The notes under the pieces: generated by a model
Told to the model about the DNA's origin: nothing
Database searches by the model: none
What the model saw: the letters and a program-made list of their open reading frames with translations, nothing else
Shown here: one piece after another, positions 35,017-43,311 of the stretch
Numbering within the stretch: the stretch's first letter is position 1
Layout: the number at the start of each line of letters is the position of its first letter
Made by a program: the position numbers and the translations under genes
Assembly (NCBI GenBank): GCA_021647465.1
Contig: JAKIUQ010000006.1
Location: 133,064 to 197,063, forward strand
DNA length: 64,000 nucleotides
Direction of reading: 5' to 3'
DNA from: Emcibacter sp.
GTDB lineage: Bacteria; Pseudomonadota; Alphaproteobacteria; Sphingomonadales; Emcibacteraceae

Positions 35017-36900
35017 GTGAGGGCAAAATTGTTAAAAAATAAGACACAGAAAAATACTATAGAAAATAGAGGGCTTTGTCTGAACAAAAATACCCTGTTC
35101 AGAAGCTCTCTCTTATCATCGGTATTTTTTGCCCTGTCTTTAAGCTTTACCCTGCCTGCAAGTATAGCTCAAGCTATGAACTCTGCCCGGGCGGAGGTAA
35201 AAATCCTTGATGTGCGTACAGGCTTGCACCCGGATAAAACGCGTATTGTCCTTGAATTGAGCGAGGTTGCTTTTTATCAGATCAGCTATCTCAATTCTTC
35301 TGCCCCGGGTAATTTTAAAGAAGTGATCATTGATCTGCGGGAAACGCCGGGCAAGGCAGAGGTCGCCTCTCTGGTTAAAAAGGCAGAGGTCATTGGCCTG
35401 CTGGAAAAAATATCTGTAGAGGATTATGAGGGGGGCGTGCGGCTGCGTATTTTTCTTCGTAAAGCGGCAACGGTTGATCGAAGTTTCATGTTAAAACCCG
35501 AGCAAGATATTCAATATCGTCTGGTGTTTGATTTAAAGGCTGTTACAGCAGCGGAATGGGCAAGGCAGGTTAAACTGACAGCCCCTCAGGAAAAGGTGCC
35601 ACAGCCAGAACCCGTGACGATTATCTCTCCTGCTCCGGCAGTGGCTCCCATAGTAGCGGCGCAACCAGAAGAAATTCCACCTGCCGAACCTCGGCAAGAG
35701 CAAGAGCCCCCGGAAACTTATGATGATATGATGACGGGAGAGAGTAATTTTACATTATCCGGCTATATTGAGGTGGAAGGCCGCGGTTTCACGCAGTCAA
35801 GCTTTAGTTCGGAGCCAAAGGACTGGACGGTGTCTTTCGCTCTGGAGCCTCTGCTTGAATATGTTTCGGATTCCGGGGATTCTCAGGTTATGTTCCGTCC
35901 TTTCGGGCGGTTTGATGTTAATGACAAGGGCCGCAGCCATTTTGATATTCGGGAATTAAACTGGACCGGAACCGCGGATCGCTGGCAGGTTACCGTGGGT
36001 ATTGATACGGTATTCTGGGGCGTGACAGAATCCAGCCATCTGGTGGATATTATAAACCAGAATGATAATCTTGAGGATATCGATCAGGAAGACAAGCTTG
36101 GCCAGCCAATGATTTCGGCTTCGTATGACAGCCGCTTTGGTGTTTTTTCGACCTATGTAATGACCTATTTTCGGGAAATGCGTTTTCCGGGCGCCAATGG
36201 CCGGCTGCGGCTGCCTCTGCTTGTTGATTATACACAGACACAATATGAGTCGGCCTCAGGCAAATGGCGTCCGGACTTTGCGGTTCGCTGGACTCATGTG
36301 ATCGGAAATGTGGATGTCGGTCTTTATCATTTTAAGGGAACCAGCCGGGAGCCGGAATTGATCCTTGGGGCCGATGTTAACAATAATGCTATTCTGATCC
36401 CGCGCTATAATCTTATTGATCAAACGGGGCTGGATATACAGGGAACTTTTGACGATATTCTGATCAAGTTTGAAGCCATTCGCCGGGCGGGTAATTTATC
36501 TGGTCAAAATTCAGAAATAAGGCAGGATTATTGGGCAATGACCGGCGGTATTGAATATAGTTTTTATGGCATAGGCGGTGGTGATTCAGATATTGGCCTG
36601 CTGGCAGAATATCTTTATGATGATCGCGGCTCGCAAGCCACCACGGCATTTGAAGATGATCTTTTCATCGGAATGCGCTGGGCGGCAAATGATATCGACA
36701 GTACGCAATTGCTTGTTGGGGCCATTTTTGATCTGGACTCATCGGCCAAATTTATTAATGTCGAAGGCAGCCGCCGTATTGGAGATGATTGGAAAATAAC
36801 GCTGGACGCCAGATTTTTTATGGGGGTTCCTGTGATGGATCCCATATACCCCCTGTCCCGTGATGACTTCTTCCAAATCAGGTTGGCCAGATATTTCTGA
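35017..36900 (+). CDS. AMIN-domain protein fused to an outer-membrane beta-barrel
   Basis: A 627-residue envelope protein. A signal peptide (about 28-57, FALSLSFTLPASIAQA) is followed by an AMIN-like domain (about 60-170: VKILDVRTGLHPDKTRIVLEL and YRLVFDLKA), a Pro/Glu-rich linker (about 186-242), then a region of alternating strands ending in LARYF, typical of an outer-membrane barrel of the DUF1302/porin kind. AMIN domains bind peptidoglycan in other proteins. It follows the RND/LolA-like pair, after a terminator, and could supply their outer-membrane component; that is inference. The start is uncertain: GTG 35017 or TTG 35029, which has GAGGG at a better distance. Confidence 0.75.
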   Translation: MRAKLLKNKTQKNTIENRGLCLNKNTLFRSSLLSSVFFALSLSFTLPASIAQAMNSARAEVKILDVRTGLHPDKTRIVLELSEVAFYQISYLNSSAPGNFKEVIIDLRETPGKAEVASLVKKAEVIGLLEKISVEDYEGGVRLRIFLRKAATVDRSFMLKPEQDIQYRLVFDLKAVTAAEWARQVKLTAPQEKVPQPEPVTIISPAPAVAPIVAAQPEEIPPAEPRQEQEPPETYDDMMTGESNFTLSGYIEVEGRGFTQSSFSSEPKDWTVSFALEPLLEYVSDSGDSQVMFRPFGRFDVNDKGRSHFDIRELNWTGTADRWQVTVGIDTVFWGVTESSHLVDIINQNDNLEDIDQEDKLGQPMISASYDSRFGVFSTYVMTYFREMRFPGANGRLRLPLLVDYTQTQYESASGKWRPDFAVRWTHVIGNVDVGLYHFKGTSREPELILGADVNNNAILIPRYNLIDQTGLDIQGTFDDILIKFEAIRRAGNLSGQNSEIRQDYWAMTGGIEYSFYGIGGGDSDIGLLAEYLYDDRGSQATTAFEDDLFIGMRWAANDIDSTQLLVGAIFDLDSSAKFINVEGSRRIGDDWKITLDARFFMGVPVMDPIYPLSRDDFFQIRLARYF

Positions 36901-37009
36901 CCCTGTTATTCTAAACAGAGGCCGGCTTTATGTGACCCCGCTCATCAGTAATTGCAATATTGTATCATTCGTAGTATGTATATGCAGTAATATATTAAGA
37001 TAATATCTC

Positions 37010-37591
37010 ATGAGGACTTTGGAAGTGGAAAAAGGAAGTTATAAAAGATTGTTGGTAAAGCTTTCCGGTGCGGGCCTGGGGCTTGCGGTGATGATGGGCG
37101 CTGCGACGATGATGACTCAGGATTTCCGCAGTGATAAAATCGCCAGCGCTGAACCATCCAGCCATTCAAAATCATTGTCACATCAAGTGAATAAGGACTT
37201 CGATATTATCACGGAAACGGGTGGGGCAGCTGCTCAATCTGTTCAGTCGTCTTTATTATTGCAATCCATAAAGATGGAACATTTTGAAAGATTAATGGAA
37301 ATCAGGTTAAGCGCCGTAGAGACAATAAGCAAGGCCATTGAAGAAATTTCATCCAAGGCCGCGATCCCGACCGCCCTCAAAGAAAATATTCTGTTTAATC
37401 TGGAATTGCAATTGCAGAAGGCTGAAAAGAACCTGCAGGAAATTGAAACTCTATCCATAATATTTTCTCAAAATAATGACAGACCCCTTATGAATCTTTC
37501 GAAAAACGACAGCTGCGACAAGGAAGATATTATTGAACTTGACGACAAAAGCGGCAATAGAAACACAACAGAAGCCTTTTTCTGGATTTAA
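37010..37591 (+). CDS. Hypothetical membrane-anchored coiled-coil protein
   Basis: A 193-residue protein that I do not recognise. A basic N-terminus leads into one hydrophobic segment (about 17-38, LLVKLSGAGLGLAVMM), then a polar region and a helical, probably coiled-coil stretch (about 80-150: MEHFERLMEIRLSAVETISK, LQLQKAEKNLQEIE). The hydrophilic tail has no motif. GTG 37025 with GAGGA eight bases upstream is a good alternative start. It stands between the AMIN/barrel gene and yifB on the same strand with its own leader of about 110 bp. Confidence 0.6.
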   Translation: MRTLEVEKGSYKRLLVKLSGAGLGLAVMMGAATMMTQDFRSDKIASAEPSSHSKSLSHQVNKDFDIITETGGAAAQSVQSSLLLQSIKMEHFERLMEIRLSAVETISKAIEEISSKAAIPTALKENILFNLELQLQKAEKNLQEIETLSIIFSQNNDRPLMNLSKNDSCDKEDIIELDDKSGNRNTTEAFFWI

Positions 37592-37709
37592 TGGCCACCA
37601 TACTTCCTTTGCCTTAATACTCTGGTGCAAATCGGAAATCTTACCTTTTCTCTCTGGCCCTTTACTGCTAGGTTATGAGTATAAAATATAATTTCTGTAA
37701 AGGATGGGG

Positions 37710-39230
37710 ATGGTCGCACATATCGGAACAGTTGCTTTTGTGGGGATAGAGGCAAGGCTTGTTGACGTACAGGTGCAGGTCGCCTCAGGACTACCTTCTT
37801 TTACCATTGTTGGATTGCCGGATAAGGCCGTGGCCGAATCCCGGGAGCGGGTGCGGGCGGCTCTTGGGGCCATCGGTCTTTCTTTGCCGCCCAAAAGAAT
37901 TACCGTAAATCTGGCCCCAGCTGACCTGCCCAAAGAAGGCAGCCATTATGACCTTGGCATTGCCCTTGGCGTTTTGGTGGCGATGGAGGCGGTGGCCAGT
38001 GACACGGTGGAATCTTATATTGTTTTGGGGGAACTTGGGCTGGACGGTGCCCTTCAGCCGGTACCCGGCGTATTGCCGGCGGCGCTGAAGGCCGCCGAAA
38101 TGGATTGCGGTCTGATTTGCGCCGCAGCCTCTGGCGGCGAAGCGGCATGGGCGGGGGAGGTTGAAATTATTGCAGCCCATAACCTGCTTGGCCTGATCAA
38201 TCATTTGAAGGGCCGTCAGCTCCTTAATCCGCCAAAAGCTGAAATTGCCATGGACGAAGGTGATCTGTTTGATCTTCGGGATATTAAAGGACAGGAAACC
38301 GCGAAACGGGCGCTGGAGATTGTTGCCGCAGGCGGTCATAACCTGTGTATGGTCGGGCCGCCGGGATCCGGCAAATCCATGCTGGCCGCACGATTGCCGG
38401 GTATTCTGCCGCCCATGACACCGGAAGAGGTTTTGGAAGTCAGCATGATCGCCTCAATTTCCGGGCTCTTGACCGAGGGTAAGATCACCCGCACGCGCCC
38501 CTTTCGCAATCCTCATCATTCGGCCTCGATGGCGGCGCTTGTTGGGGGTGGTATGAAGGCAAAACCCGGCGAGATTTCACTGGCCCATCGGGGGGTATTA
38601 TTTCTGGATGAACTGCCGGAATTTAATCGCCCGGTTCTGGATAGCTTGCGCCAGCCCATCGAAACGGGGGAGGCCGTGGTCGCCCGCGCCAACCGTCATG
38701 TGACTTATCCCGCCCGTTTTCAGCTTGTGGCTGCCATGAATCCCTGCCGCTGCGGCTATCTTGATGATCCGGCGCAGGCCTGCAGCCGTGCGCCCAAATG
38801 CGCTGTGGATTATCAATCAAAAATTTCCGGCCCCATGATGGATCGCTTTGATATTCATATCGAGGTTCCGGCGGTCAGCGCCCAGGATTTGACCCTGCCC
38901 AGCCCATCGGAAGGCAGCGAAGATGTCGCCGCAAGAGTCATGGCCGCCCGCGCTATCCAAACCGCGCGTTATCAAGCCATGGGTATTGGCGACCGTGTGC
39001 GCTGTAATGCGGATGTGGATGGGGAGGCATTGGAACAGGTGGCTGCTTTGGATAAGGCCGGCAAGGAAATCCTGTCCGAGGCCATCGAAATGATGCGCCT
39101 GACCGCACGCGGTTATCACCGTATTCTGCGTGTGGCCCGCACTCTGGCCGATCTGGCCGGTTTGGATAATATCAGTAAAATCCACATCTCCGAAGCCTTA
39201 AGCTACCGCCAAAGAAAACATATCAGGTAA
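37710..39230 (+). CDS. comM: YifB/ComM-family Mg-chelatase-like AAA+ ATPase
   Basis: A 506-residue AAA+ protein. The N-terminal ChlI-like domain begins MVAHIGTVAFVGIEARLVDV; Walker A is GPPGSGKS at about 215, Walker B is VLFLDELPEF, and the C-terminal Mg-chelatase-type domain starts near MRLTARGYHRILRVARTLAD. In naturally transformable bacteria ComM is a helicase that promotes branch migration of incoming DNA; in others the role is unclear. The ATG at 37704 directly abuts the ribosome site, so the second ATG at 37710 is taken, six bases after AAGGA. Confidence 0.92.
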   Translation: MVAHIGTVAFVGIEARLVDVQVQVASGLPSFTIVGLPDKAVAESRERVRAALGAIGLSLPPKRITVNLAPADLPKEGSHYDLGIALGVLVAMEAVASDTVESYIVLGELGLDGALQPVPGVLPAALKAAEMDCGLICAAASGGEAAWAGEVEIIAAHNLLGLINHLKGRQLLNPPKAEIAMDEGDLFDLRDIKGQETAKRALEIVAAGGHNLCMVGPPGSGKSMLAARLPGILPPMTPEEVLEVSMIASISGLLTEGKITRTRPFRNPHHSASMAALVGGGMKAKPGEISLAHRGVLFLDELPEFNRPVLDSLRQPIETGEAVVARANRHVTYPARFQLVAAMNPCRCGYLDDPAQACSRAPKCAVDYQSKISGPMMDRFDIHIEVPAVSAQDLTLPSPSEGSEDVAARVMAARAIQTARYQAMGIGDRVRCNADVDGEALEQVAALDKAGKEILSEAIEMMRLTARGYHRILRVARTLADLAGLDNISKIHISEALSYRQRKHIR

Positions 39231-39240
39231 AACGCTTTTT

Positions 39241-39293
39241 CTTAAAACTGTAAAATATTCTGACATAGTGTCAGGATTCTTTACAGTTTTAAG
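39241..39293. promoter_or_regulatory. Nested 53-bp palindrome, probable enhancer-type regulator site
   Basis: CTTAAAACTGTAAA (39241-39254) and TTTACAGTTTTAAG (39280-39293) are perfect 14-base inverted arms. Inside them CTGACA-TAG-TGTCAG (39260-39274) is a second perfect dyad, with five bases between inner and outer arms on each side. The centre is about 90 bp upstream of the sigma-54 promoter at 39350, the usual place for a bacterial enhancer-binding protein. No T-run follows the right arm on the plus strand, so a simple terminator for comM is less likely, though a cruciform or a combined role is possible. Confidence 0.65.
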
Positions 39294-39349
39294 TCATCTG
39301 TTGTAAATAAAAATCGAAAAAAATGAGGTTTTCTACCGCTTTTTAGGAT

Positions 39350-39365
39350 TGGCATGATGTTTGCT
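39350..39365 (+). promoter_or_regulatory. Sigma-54 (RpoN) -24/-12 promoter of PEP-CTERM gene
   Basis: TGGCATG-ATGT-TTGCT has the invariant GG (39351-39352) and GC (39363-39364) with ten bases between them and fits TGGCAYR-N4-TTGCW almost perfectly. Transcription would start near 39375. PEP-CTERM genes in other bacteria are known to have such sigma-54 promoters, controlled by the PrsK/PrsR system. Confidence 0.85.
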
Positions 39366-39399
39366 TGTTTGGAAGGATGTAGCGTTAGGGGTAGTGTTC

Positions 39400-39444
39400 A
39401 TGAATAATTTAAATTTAGGAGATGTACAGTGGGTAATATTGTAG
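39400..39444 (+). CDS. Short leader ORF (14 codons) overlapping the PEP-CTERM gene start
   Basis: ATG 39400 begins MNNLNLGDVQWVIL and stops with TAG 39442-39444. It has an excellent ribosome site, AGGGG eight bases upstream, and lies about 25 bases after the predicted sigma-54 start point. It overlaps the GTG 39429 start of the following gene in another frame, so it may couple or limit translation of that gene. No homology is recognisable. Confidence 0.4.
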   Translation: MNNLNLGDVQWVIL

Positions 39445-39487
39445 GAAAATTTAGATGTACAGTGGGTGATATTGTAGGAAAATTTAA
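39422..39487 (+). repeat. 33-bp direct duplication at the start of the PEP-CTERM gene
   Basis: Two adjacent 33-bp copies (39422-39454 and 39455-39487) beginning ATGTACAGTGGGT differ at two positions only. Because the unit is a multiple of three, it adds 11 residues and duplicates the GTG start codon (39429 and 39462). Only the first GTG keeps the AGGAG ribosome site. Confidence 0.95.
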
Positions 39488-40268
39488 ACGGGGGATCCTT
39501 TTGGTGGCCGCAGGGCTGATCAGTTCGATCATCATTCAAAGCGCCTCGGCAGCGCCGGTTTATATGAGGTCAACTGTTGGTGCGCCATGGGGTCAAAACA
39601 CAAATGAAACGGCCATGGACACTGTTTTCGGTAATGGAAACTGGGATGATCTGCGTTACGAAACGGTTAATGTGGCCTCGCTTTTTTCGGCCAGTAACGA
39701 ATTTATTTTCATGGAAGGCGGCGATGAAAATGCCGACGAACTGGAAAGTTTTCTCGCCACAAATTCCTTGGCCTTGGACAGTTGGGTTTCTGCTGGCGGC
39801 CGGTTATTTATCAATGCGGCGCCCAATGAGGGTGACGGCATGGATTTTGGCTTCGGCATCACGCTTAATTATTCGGGGAGTAGTTTTGCGAGTAATGCTG
39901 TGAATGCTACTGATCCGGCACATCCTATCTTTAATGGGCCATTCGGCGCAACGGGTACGGCCTTTACCGGTAACTGGTTTAGCCACGCGACTGTTACTGG
40001 CGCGGGTTTGACCACACTTATCGAAGATTCTGTTAGCTTTGATGCGGTGCTTGGTGAATTGACATATGGATCAGGCCTTGTCGTGGCTGGCGGTATGACA
40101 ACGAATAATTTCCAATATCCCAATCCGCAGACGGCTATTTTGAGGGCAAATATTATTGCCTATGCGGCCAGAGGAACCATAACGACAGATGTCCCGGAAC
40201 CGGCGCCGCTTGCCCTGCTGGGTCTTGGCCTGCTTGGTCTTGGCCTTGCCCGCAGACGTCGGGGGTAA
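39429..40268 (+). CDS. PEP-CTERM sorting-domain protein with amidotransferase-like fold
   Basis: A 279-residue exported protein. After a signal peptide (basic start, ILLVAAGLISSIIIQSASA) comes a globular part whose strand pattern (FIFMEGGDENADEL, WVSAGGRLFINAAP, HPIFNGPFG, GSGLVVAGGM) resembles the class I glutamine amidotransferase/ThuA-like fold without a clear catalytic Cys. The C-terminus is a textbook PEP-CTERM signal: VPEPAPLALLGLGLLGLG then a basic ARRRRG. Such proteins are processed by an exosortase and go with exopolysaccharide or biofilm production. Start is GTG 39429 with AGGAG seven bases upstream. Controlled by the sigma-54 promoter just upstream; ends at a strong terminator, so it is monocistronic. 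Confidence 0.88.
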   Translation: MGNIVGKFRCTVGDIVGKFKRGILLVAAGLISSIIIQSASAAPVYMRSTVGAPWGQNTNETAMDTVFGNGNWDDLRYETVNVASLFSASNEFIFMEGGDENADELESFLATNSLALDSWVSAGGRLFINAAPNEGDGMDFGFGITLNYSGSSFASNAVNATDPAHPIFNGPFGATGTAFTGNWFSHATVTGAGLTTLIEDSVSFDAVLGELTYGSGLVVAGGMTTNNFQYPNPQTAILRANIIAYAARGTITTDVPEPAPLALLGLGLLGLGLARRRRG

Positions 40269-40293
40269 ACGTAAATTCTGAAAGCACTTAAAC

Positions 40294-40331
40294 AGGCGAT
40301 CTTCTGATTTATCAGGAGGTCGCCTTTTTTT
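40294..40331 (+). terminator. Rho-independent terminator of PEP-CTERM gene
   Basis: AGGCGA...CTGA pairs with TCAG...TCGCCT around a TTTA loop, with small internal mismatches, followed by TTTTTT. It lies 26 bp after the PEP-CTERM stop codon. Confidence 0.92.
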
Positions 40332-40407
40332 GATCTATTTTTCATTTCATAATCGTCTATAATAATCAAAAGCACCCTTATAAACGTTGAATGAGTGATG
40401 GGGAAGA

Positions 40408-41766
40408 ATGGAAAATATGCAGGGCAATGATTGGTGGGGCTCAGTCAGGGAATATAGTCATCCCCGGGTGGTCGGGGTTTTTTTTATGGGAATCTCCAGC
40501 GGGTTCCCTCTAACTTTGCTGTTATCATCCCTTGGATTTTGGCTGATTGACGAGGGGGTGTCGAAAGCGACCATCGGCCTTCTGACCTTGTCTTTAATCC
40601 CCTATTCCTTAAAATTTCTTTGGGCGCCCGCTTTGGACAGTTTGCGTCTGCCCATATTAAACAGGTTATTTGGCCGGCGGCGGTCCTGGTTGATTCTCAT
40701 TCAAATCGGGCTTGCGCTGTCCATTGCTGGTCTGGCGATCTCATCGCCCGGCGAAGATCCTGTCTTCTTTGGTTTGATGGCCATGCTGGTGTGTTTCATG
40801 TCCGCCAGTCAGGATTTGGTCATTGATGCCTACCGCATTGAGATTTTAAAAGACGATGAAATGCCGGCGGGGGCGGCGATGACCCAATTTGGCTACCGTA
40901 TTGGCAATTTGATCGCCGGGGTCGTGACATTGAAATTTGCTGATTGGTATGGCTGGGATATTGCCTATTTAAGTATGCCGGTTTTATTGCTTTTTGCGCT
41001 GATTCCAGCCTTGATCTTTGGCGAACCAGCCCGCCGGGGCAAGCATCTTATGGAAAAGGAAATTGCAACGGTCAGGGGGTGGATGTCAAAAGGCGCGGAA
41101 ATGCCGGAGCTGCTCCAGAAGCTGATCGAAAATTTTTTCACGACGGTGGTGGTGCCGTTCAAGGAATTTATTCAGCGGCGCGGCTGGTGGGTCGTGCTGC
41201 TTTTTATCGTCCTGCTTAAAGTCGGAGACAGCATGGCGGCGGTCATGACGGCCCCATTGATTGGGGATCTGGGTTTCTCAAAAGATGAAATAATCTGGGC
41301 CAATAAAACGGTGGGATTCATCGCCGTATTGATCGGGGCATTTTGCGGCGGCGTGGTTCTGAACCGGCTTGGGACTTACCGGGGTTTAATGGTGGCGGCC
41401 ATCCTGATGATGGTGACCAATCTGAGCTTTGCTTTATTGGCGGAAAATGGCCGAAATTTAGACCTGCTGATTTTTACCATAGGATTTGAAAATTTTGCCG
41501 CGGGTATGGGCGGCACCATCGCCATCGCGTATCTTTCGGGGCTGTGTAATTTGGCTTTCACGGCGACCCAATATGCTCTTCTGACATCTTTTGCGTCTCT
41601 GGGAAGGCTGCTGATAGGCTCACCGTCCGGCTTTATGCAGGAATCCATCGGCTATACCGAGTTTTTTCTGCTGACCACACTGGCGGCCATTCCGGGCATT
41701 ATATTATTGGTGGTCATGAAAAGAATGGGCTATGTCACCAATGACATCAGGGTGAAAAGTGATTAA
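40408..41766 (+). CDS. ampG: AmpG-like major facilitator permease
   Basis: A 452-residue transporter with about twelve membrane segments. The AmpG pattern is clear near the N-terminus: GISSGFPLTLLLSSLGFWL, then VSKATIGLLTLSLIPYSLKF and LWAP, and a cytosolic GRRRSW loop. AmpG imports anhydro-muropeptides released from peptidoglycan for recycling. Whether this copy does so, or takes another substrate, cannot be decided. It ends by sharing TTAA as overlapping stop codons with the convergent zinc-ribbon gene. Confidence 0.85.
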   Translation: MENMQGNDWWGSVREYSHPRVVGVFFMGISSGFPLTLLLSSLGFWLIDEGVSKATIGLLTLSLIPYSLKFLWAPALDSLRLPILNRLFGRRRSWLILIQIGLALSIAGLAISSPGEDPVFFGLMAMLVCFMSASQDLVIDAYRIEILKDDEMPAGAAMTQFGYRIGNLIAGVVTLKFADWYGWDIAYLSMPVLLLFALIPALIFGEPARRGKHLMEKEIATVRGWMSKGAEMPELLQKLIENFFTTVVVPFKEFIQRRGWWVVLLFIVLLKVGDSMAAVMTAPLIGDLGFSKDEIIWANKTVGFIAVLIGAFCGGVVLNRLGTYRGLMVAAILMMVTNLSFALLAENGRNLDLLIFTIGFENFAAGMGGTIAIAYLSGLCNLAFTATQYALLTSFASLGRLLIGSPSGFMQESIGYTEFFLLTTLAAIPGIILLVVMKRMGYVTNDIRVKSD

Positions 41767-42323
41767 TTCCGCCGGGCGATTATCTTAAGGGTCTGCGCGA
41801 ATCTATTCTTGCGCCAAGCCATTTTAAAGCCATGCTGTTCCAAGAGAAACATGATATTTTTTGATGTGAAGAAATTTATTTGTCCGGTCAAGGGCAGATT
41901 TCTTTGAAAAACCCGCGCGACAGGCGTTGATAGATACAATATTCCGCCGGGGTTAAGCTGCCTGAATTTCTCTTTGAAAAATCCGGGCAAATCATCCTGA
42001 AAAGGCAGGGTCATAGGTGACCAGATACCATCAATCTTCTGAATATTGCCGGCGCAGGGAATTAATTTTACCTGATGTACATTCTTGATTTGCCGCAGGT
42101 CTTCTTCCTGCGCGCCGTCCACATAAATTTCGGGGATGTCTTTCAGGGCCAATATTTGACCAATGTCCTTTAAGGATTTTTCAAGATAGTTTTCGGTATT
42201 CTGCTTTGTTCCAAGGGCAGGCGCTTTCTTAAATGAGCAAAATCTGCAGGTGAAATGATATTTATCATTGGAGCCTGAAATTTTTGCGCCGCATATGGGG
42301 CAGGTCACGGACGATAAATTCAT
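41763..42323 (-). CDS. Zinc-ribbon protein with degenerate methyltransferase-like domain
   Basis: A 186-residue protein. The N-terminus is a four-cysteine zinc ribbon (CPICG at about 8-12, CRFC at 26-29). The C-terminal part resembles the end of a class I methyltransferase of the methyltransferase-11/23 kind (LNPGGILYLSTP and NIMFLLEQHGFKMAW), but the glycine-rich SAM motif I is absent. It may be a shortened relative of polysaccharide-linked SAM methyltransferases that begin with a zinc-binding domain. Catalytic activity is doubtful. No operon partner. Confidence 0.6.
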   Translation of the reverse strand: MNLSSVTCPICGAKISGSNDKYHFTCRFCSFKKAPALGTKQNTENYLEKSLKDIGQILALKDIPEIYVDGAQEEDLRQIKNVHQVKLIPCAGNIQKIDGIWSPMTLPFQDDLPGFFKEKFRQLNPGGILYLSTPVARVFQRNLPLTGQINFFTSKNIMFLLEQHGFKMAWRKNRFAQTLKIIARRN

Positions 42324-42460
42324 ATTGTTTTTAAAATTCTCCAGTTTATAATTCTGGCGTATGATTAAGCTTTTCTTATAGGTTAGCCTTGCAGATAAGT
42401 TAAGATGATTTATAAGAATTATTGGGATAAAATAAAAATAATGAAAATGAGATAAGTGAC

Positions 42461-43264
42461 TTGTATAATTCAGAGCCGATTATTCTTACCGCAGGACCCA
42501 TAGAAGTTCGTATCGCCACTTCGCCAGAAGAACTGATGGCGGCGCAAAAGTTACGCTATAAAGTATTTTATGAAGAAATGCAGGCCCGGCCCAGCCCCGA
42601 GATGGCGCAGCAAAAACGTGATTTTGATAATTTTGACCTGATATGTGATCAGCTCTTGGCATTTGATACCACAAAAAGCGGTGATGAAGCGGTCATTGCC
42701 ACTTACCGCTTGCTCAGGGAAGAAAAAATTAAAGACATCCATGAATTTTATTCTTTTCAGGAATTTGATCTGAGCAATATGGATAATGCCGTCTTTCGGG
42801 AGGAAATGGCGGGGCGCCAATTGCTCGAACTGGGCCGAAGCTGCGTTCGCGAAGAATATCGATCCAATAATATCATCCAGCTTATGTGGCGGGCCATTGT
42901 TATTTATATCACGCGCCATAATGTGGGATGTTTGTTTGGCTGCGCGAGCCTTGCGGGCGTCATTCAGGGGGACTTGGAACTGCCCTTGTCTTATCTGCAT
43001 CATAAATATAAAACGCCAGATGAATTTAATATACCCGCCTTGCCGGAACGCGCTCAGAAAATGAATTATTTTTCCTGGGAGGATATTGACATCCGTAAGG
43101 CCAAAAGGCAGTTGGCACCTCTTGTTCGCGGTTATGCCCGCCTCGGCTGTTATATCGGGGACGGGGCCGTGATAGATGAGCAGTTCAACACCACAGATGT
43201 TTTAATTCTATTGCTTGTGGATCGCCTGAGAAAAACCACGCCGCAACTTTTTGAAGATACATAA
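42461..43264 (+). CDS. olsB: OlsB-type ornithine-acyl-ACP N-acyltransferase
   Basis: A 267-residue GNAT-fold acyltransferase of the OlsB/haemolysin-related group. It makes lyso-ornithine lipid from ornithine and a 3-hydroxyacyl-ACP, the first step of ornithine lipid synthesis. Motifs: LRYKVFYEEM near the start, LELGRSCVREEYR in the middle and LFGCASLAGV. OlsA, the second acyltransferase, is not in the window. The start TTG 42461 is poorly supported; no ATG is available in frame. Confidence 0.82.
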   Translation: MYNSEPIILTAGPIEVRIATSPEELMAAQKLRYKVFYEEMQARPSPEMAQQKRDFDNFDLICDQLLAFDTTKSGDEAVIATYRLLREEKIKDIHEFYSFQEFDLSNMDNAVFREEMAGRQLLELGRSCVREEYRSNNIIQLMWRAIVIYITRHNVGCLFGCASLAGVIQGDLELPLSYLHHKYKTPDEFNIPALPERAQKMNYFSWEDIDIRKAKRQLAPLVRGYARLGCYIGDGAVIDEQFNTTDVLILLLVDRLRKTTPQLFEDT

Positions 43265-43311
43265 GTGAGCGGGGTAGAAAAGCACCATACCGGCCATCAA
43301 GAATGTGAAAT

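Noticed and set aside
37791..38339. Open frame of 182 codons opposite comM
   Set aside because: Shadow of the Mg-chelatase-like N-domain; rich in His, Gln and Arg as typical for antisense translation.
39241..39293. Simple rho-independent terminator of comM
   Set aside because: The outer arms are AT-rich and there is no T-run after the right arm; the position relative to the sigma-54 promoter fits a regulator site better, though a terminator effect is not excluded.
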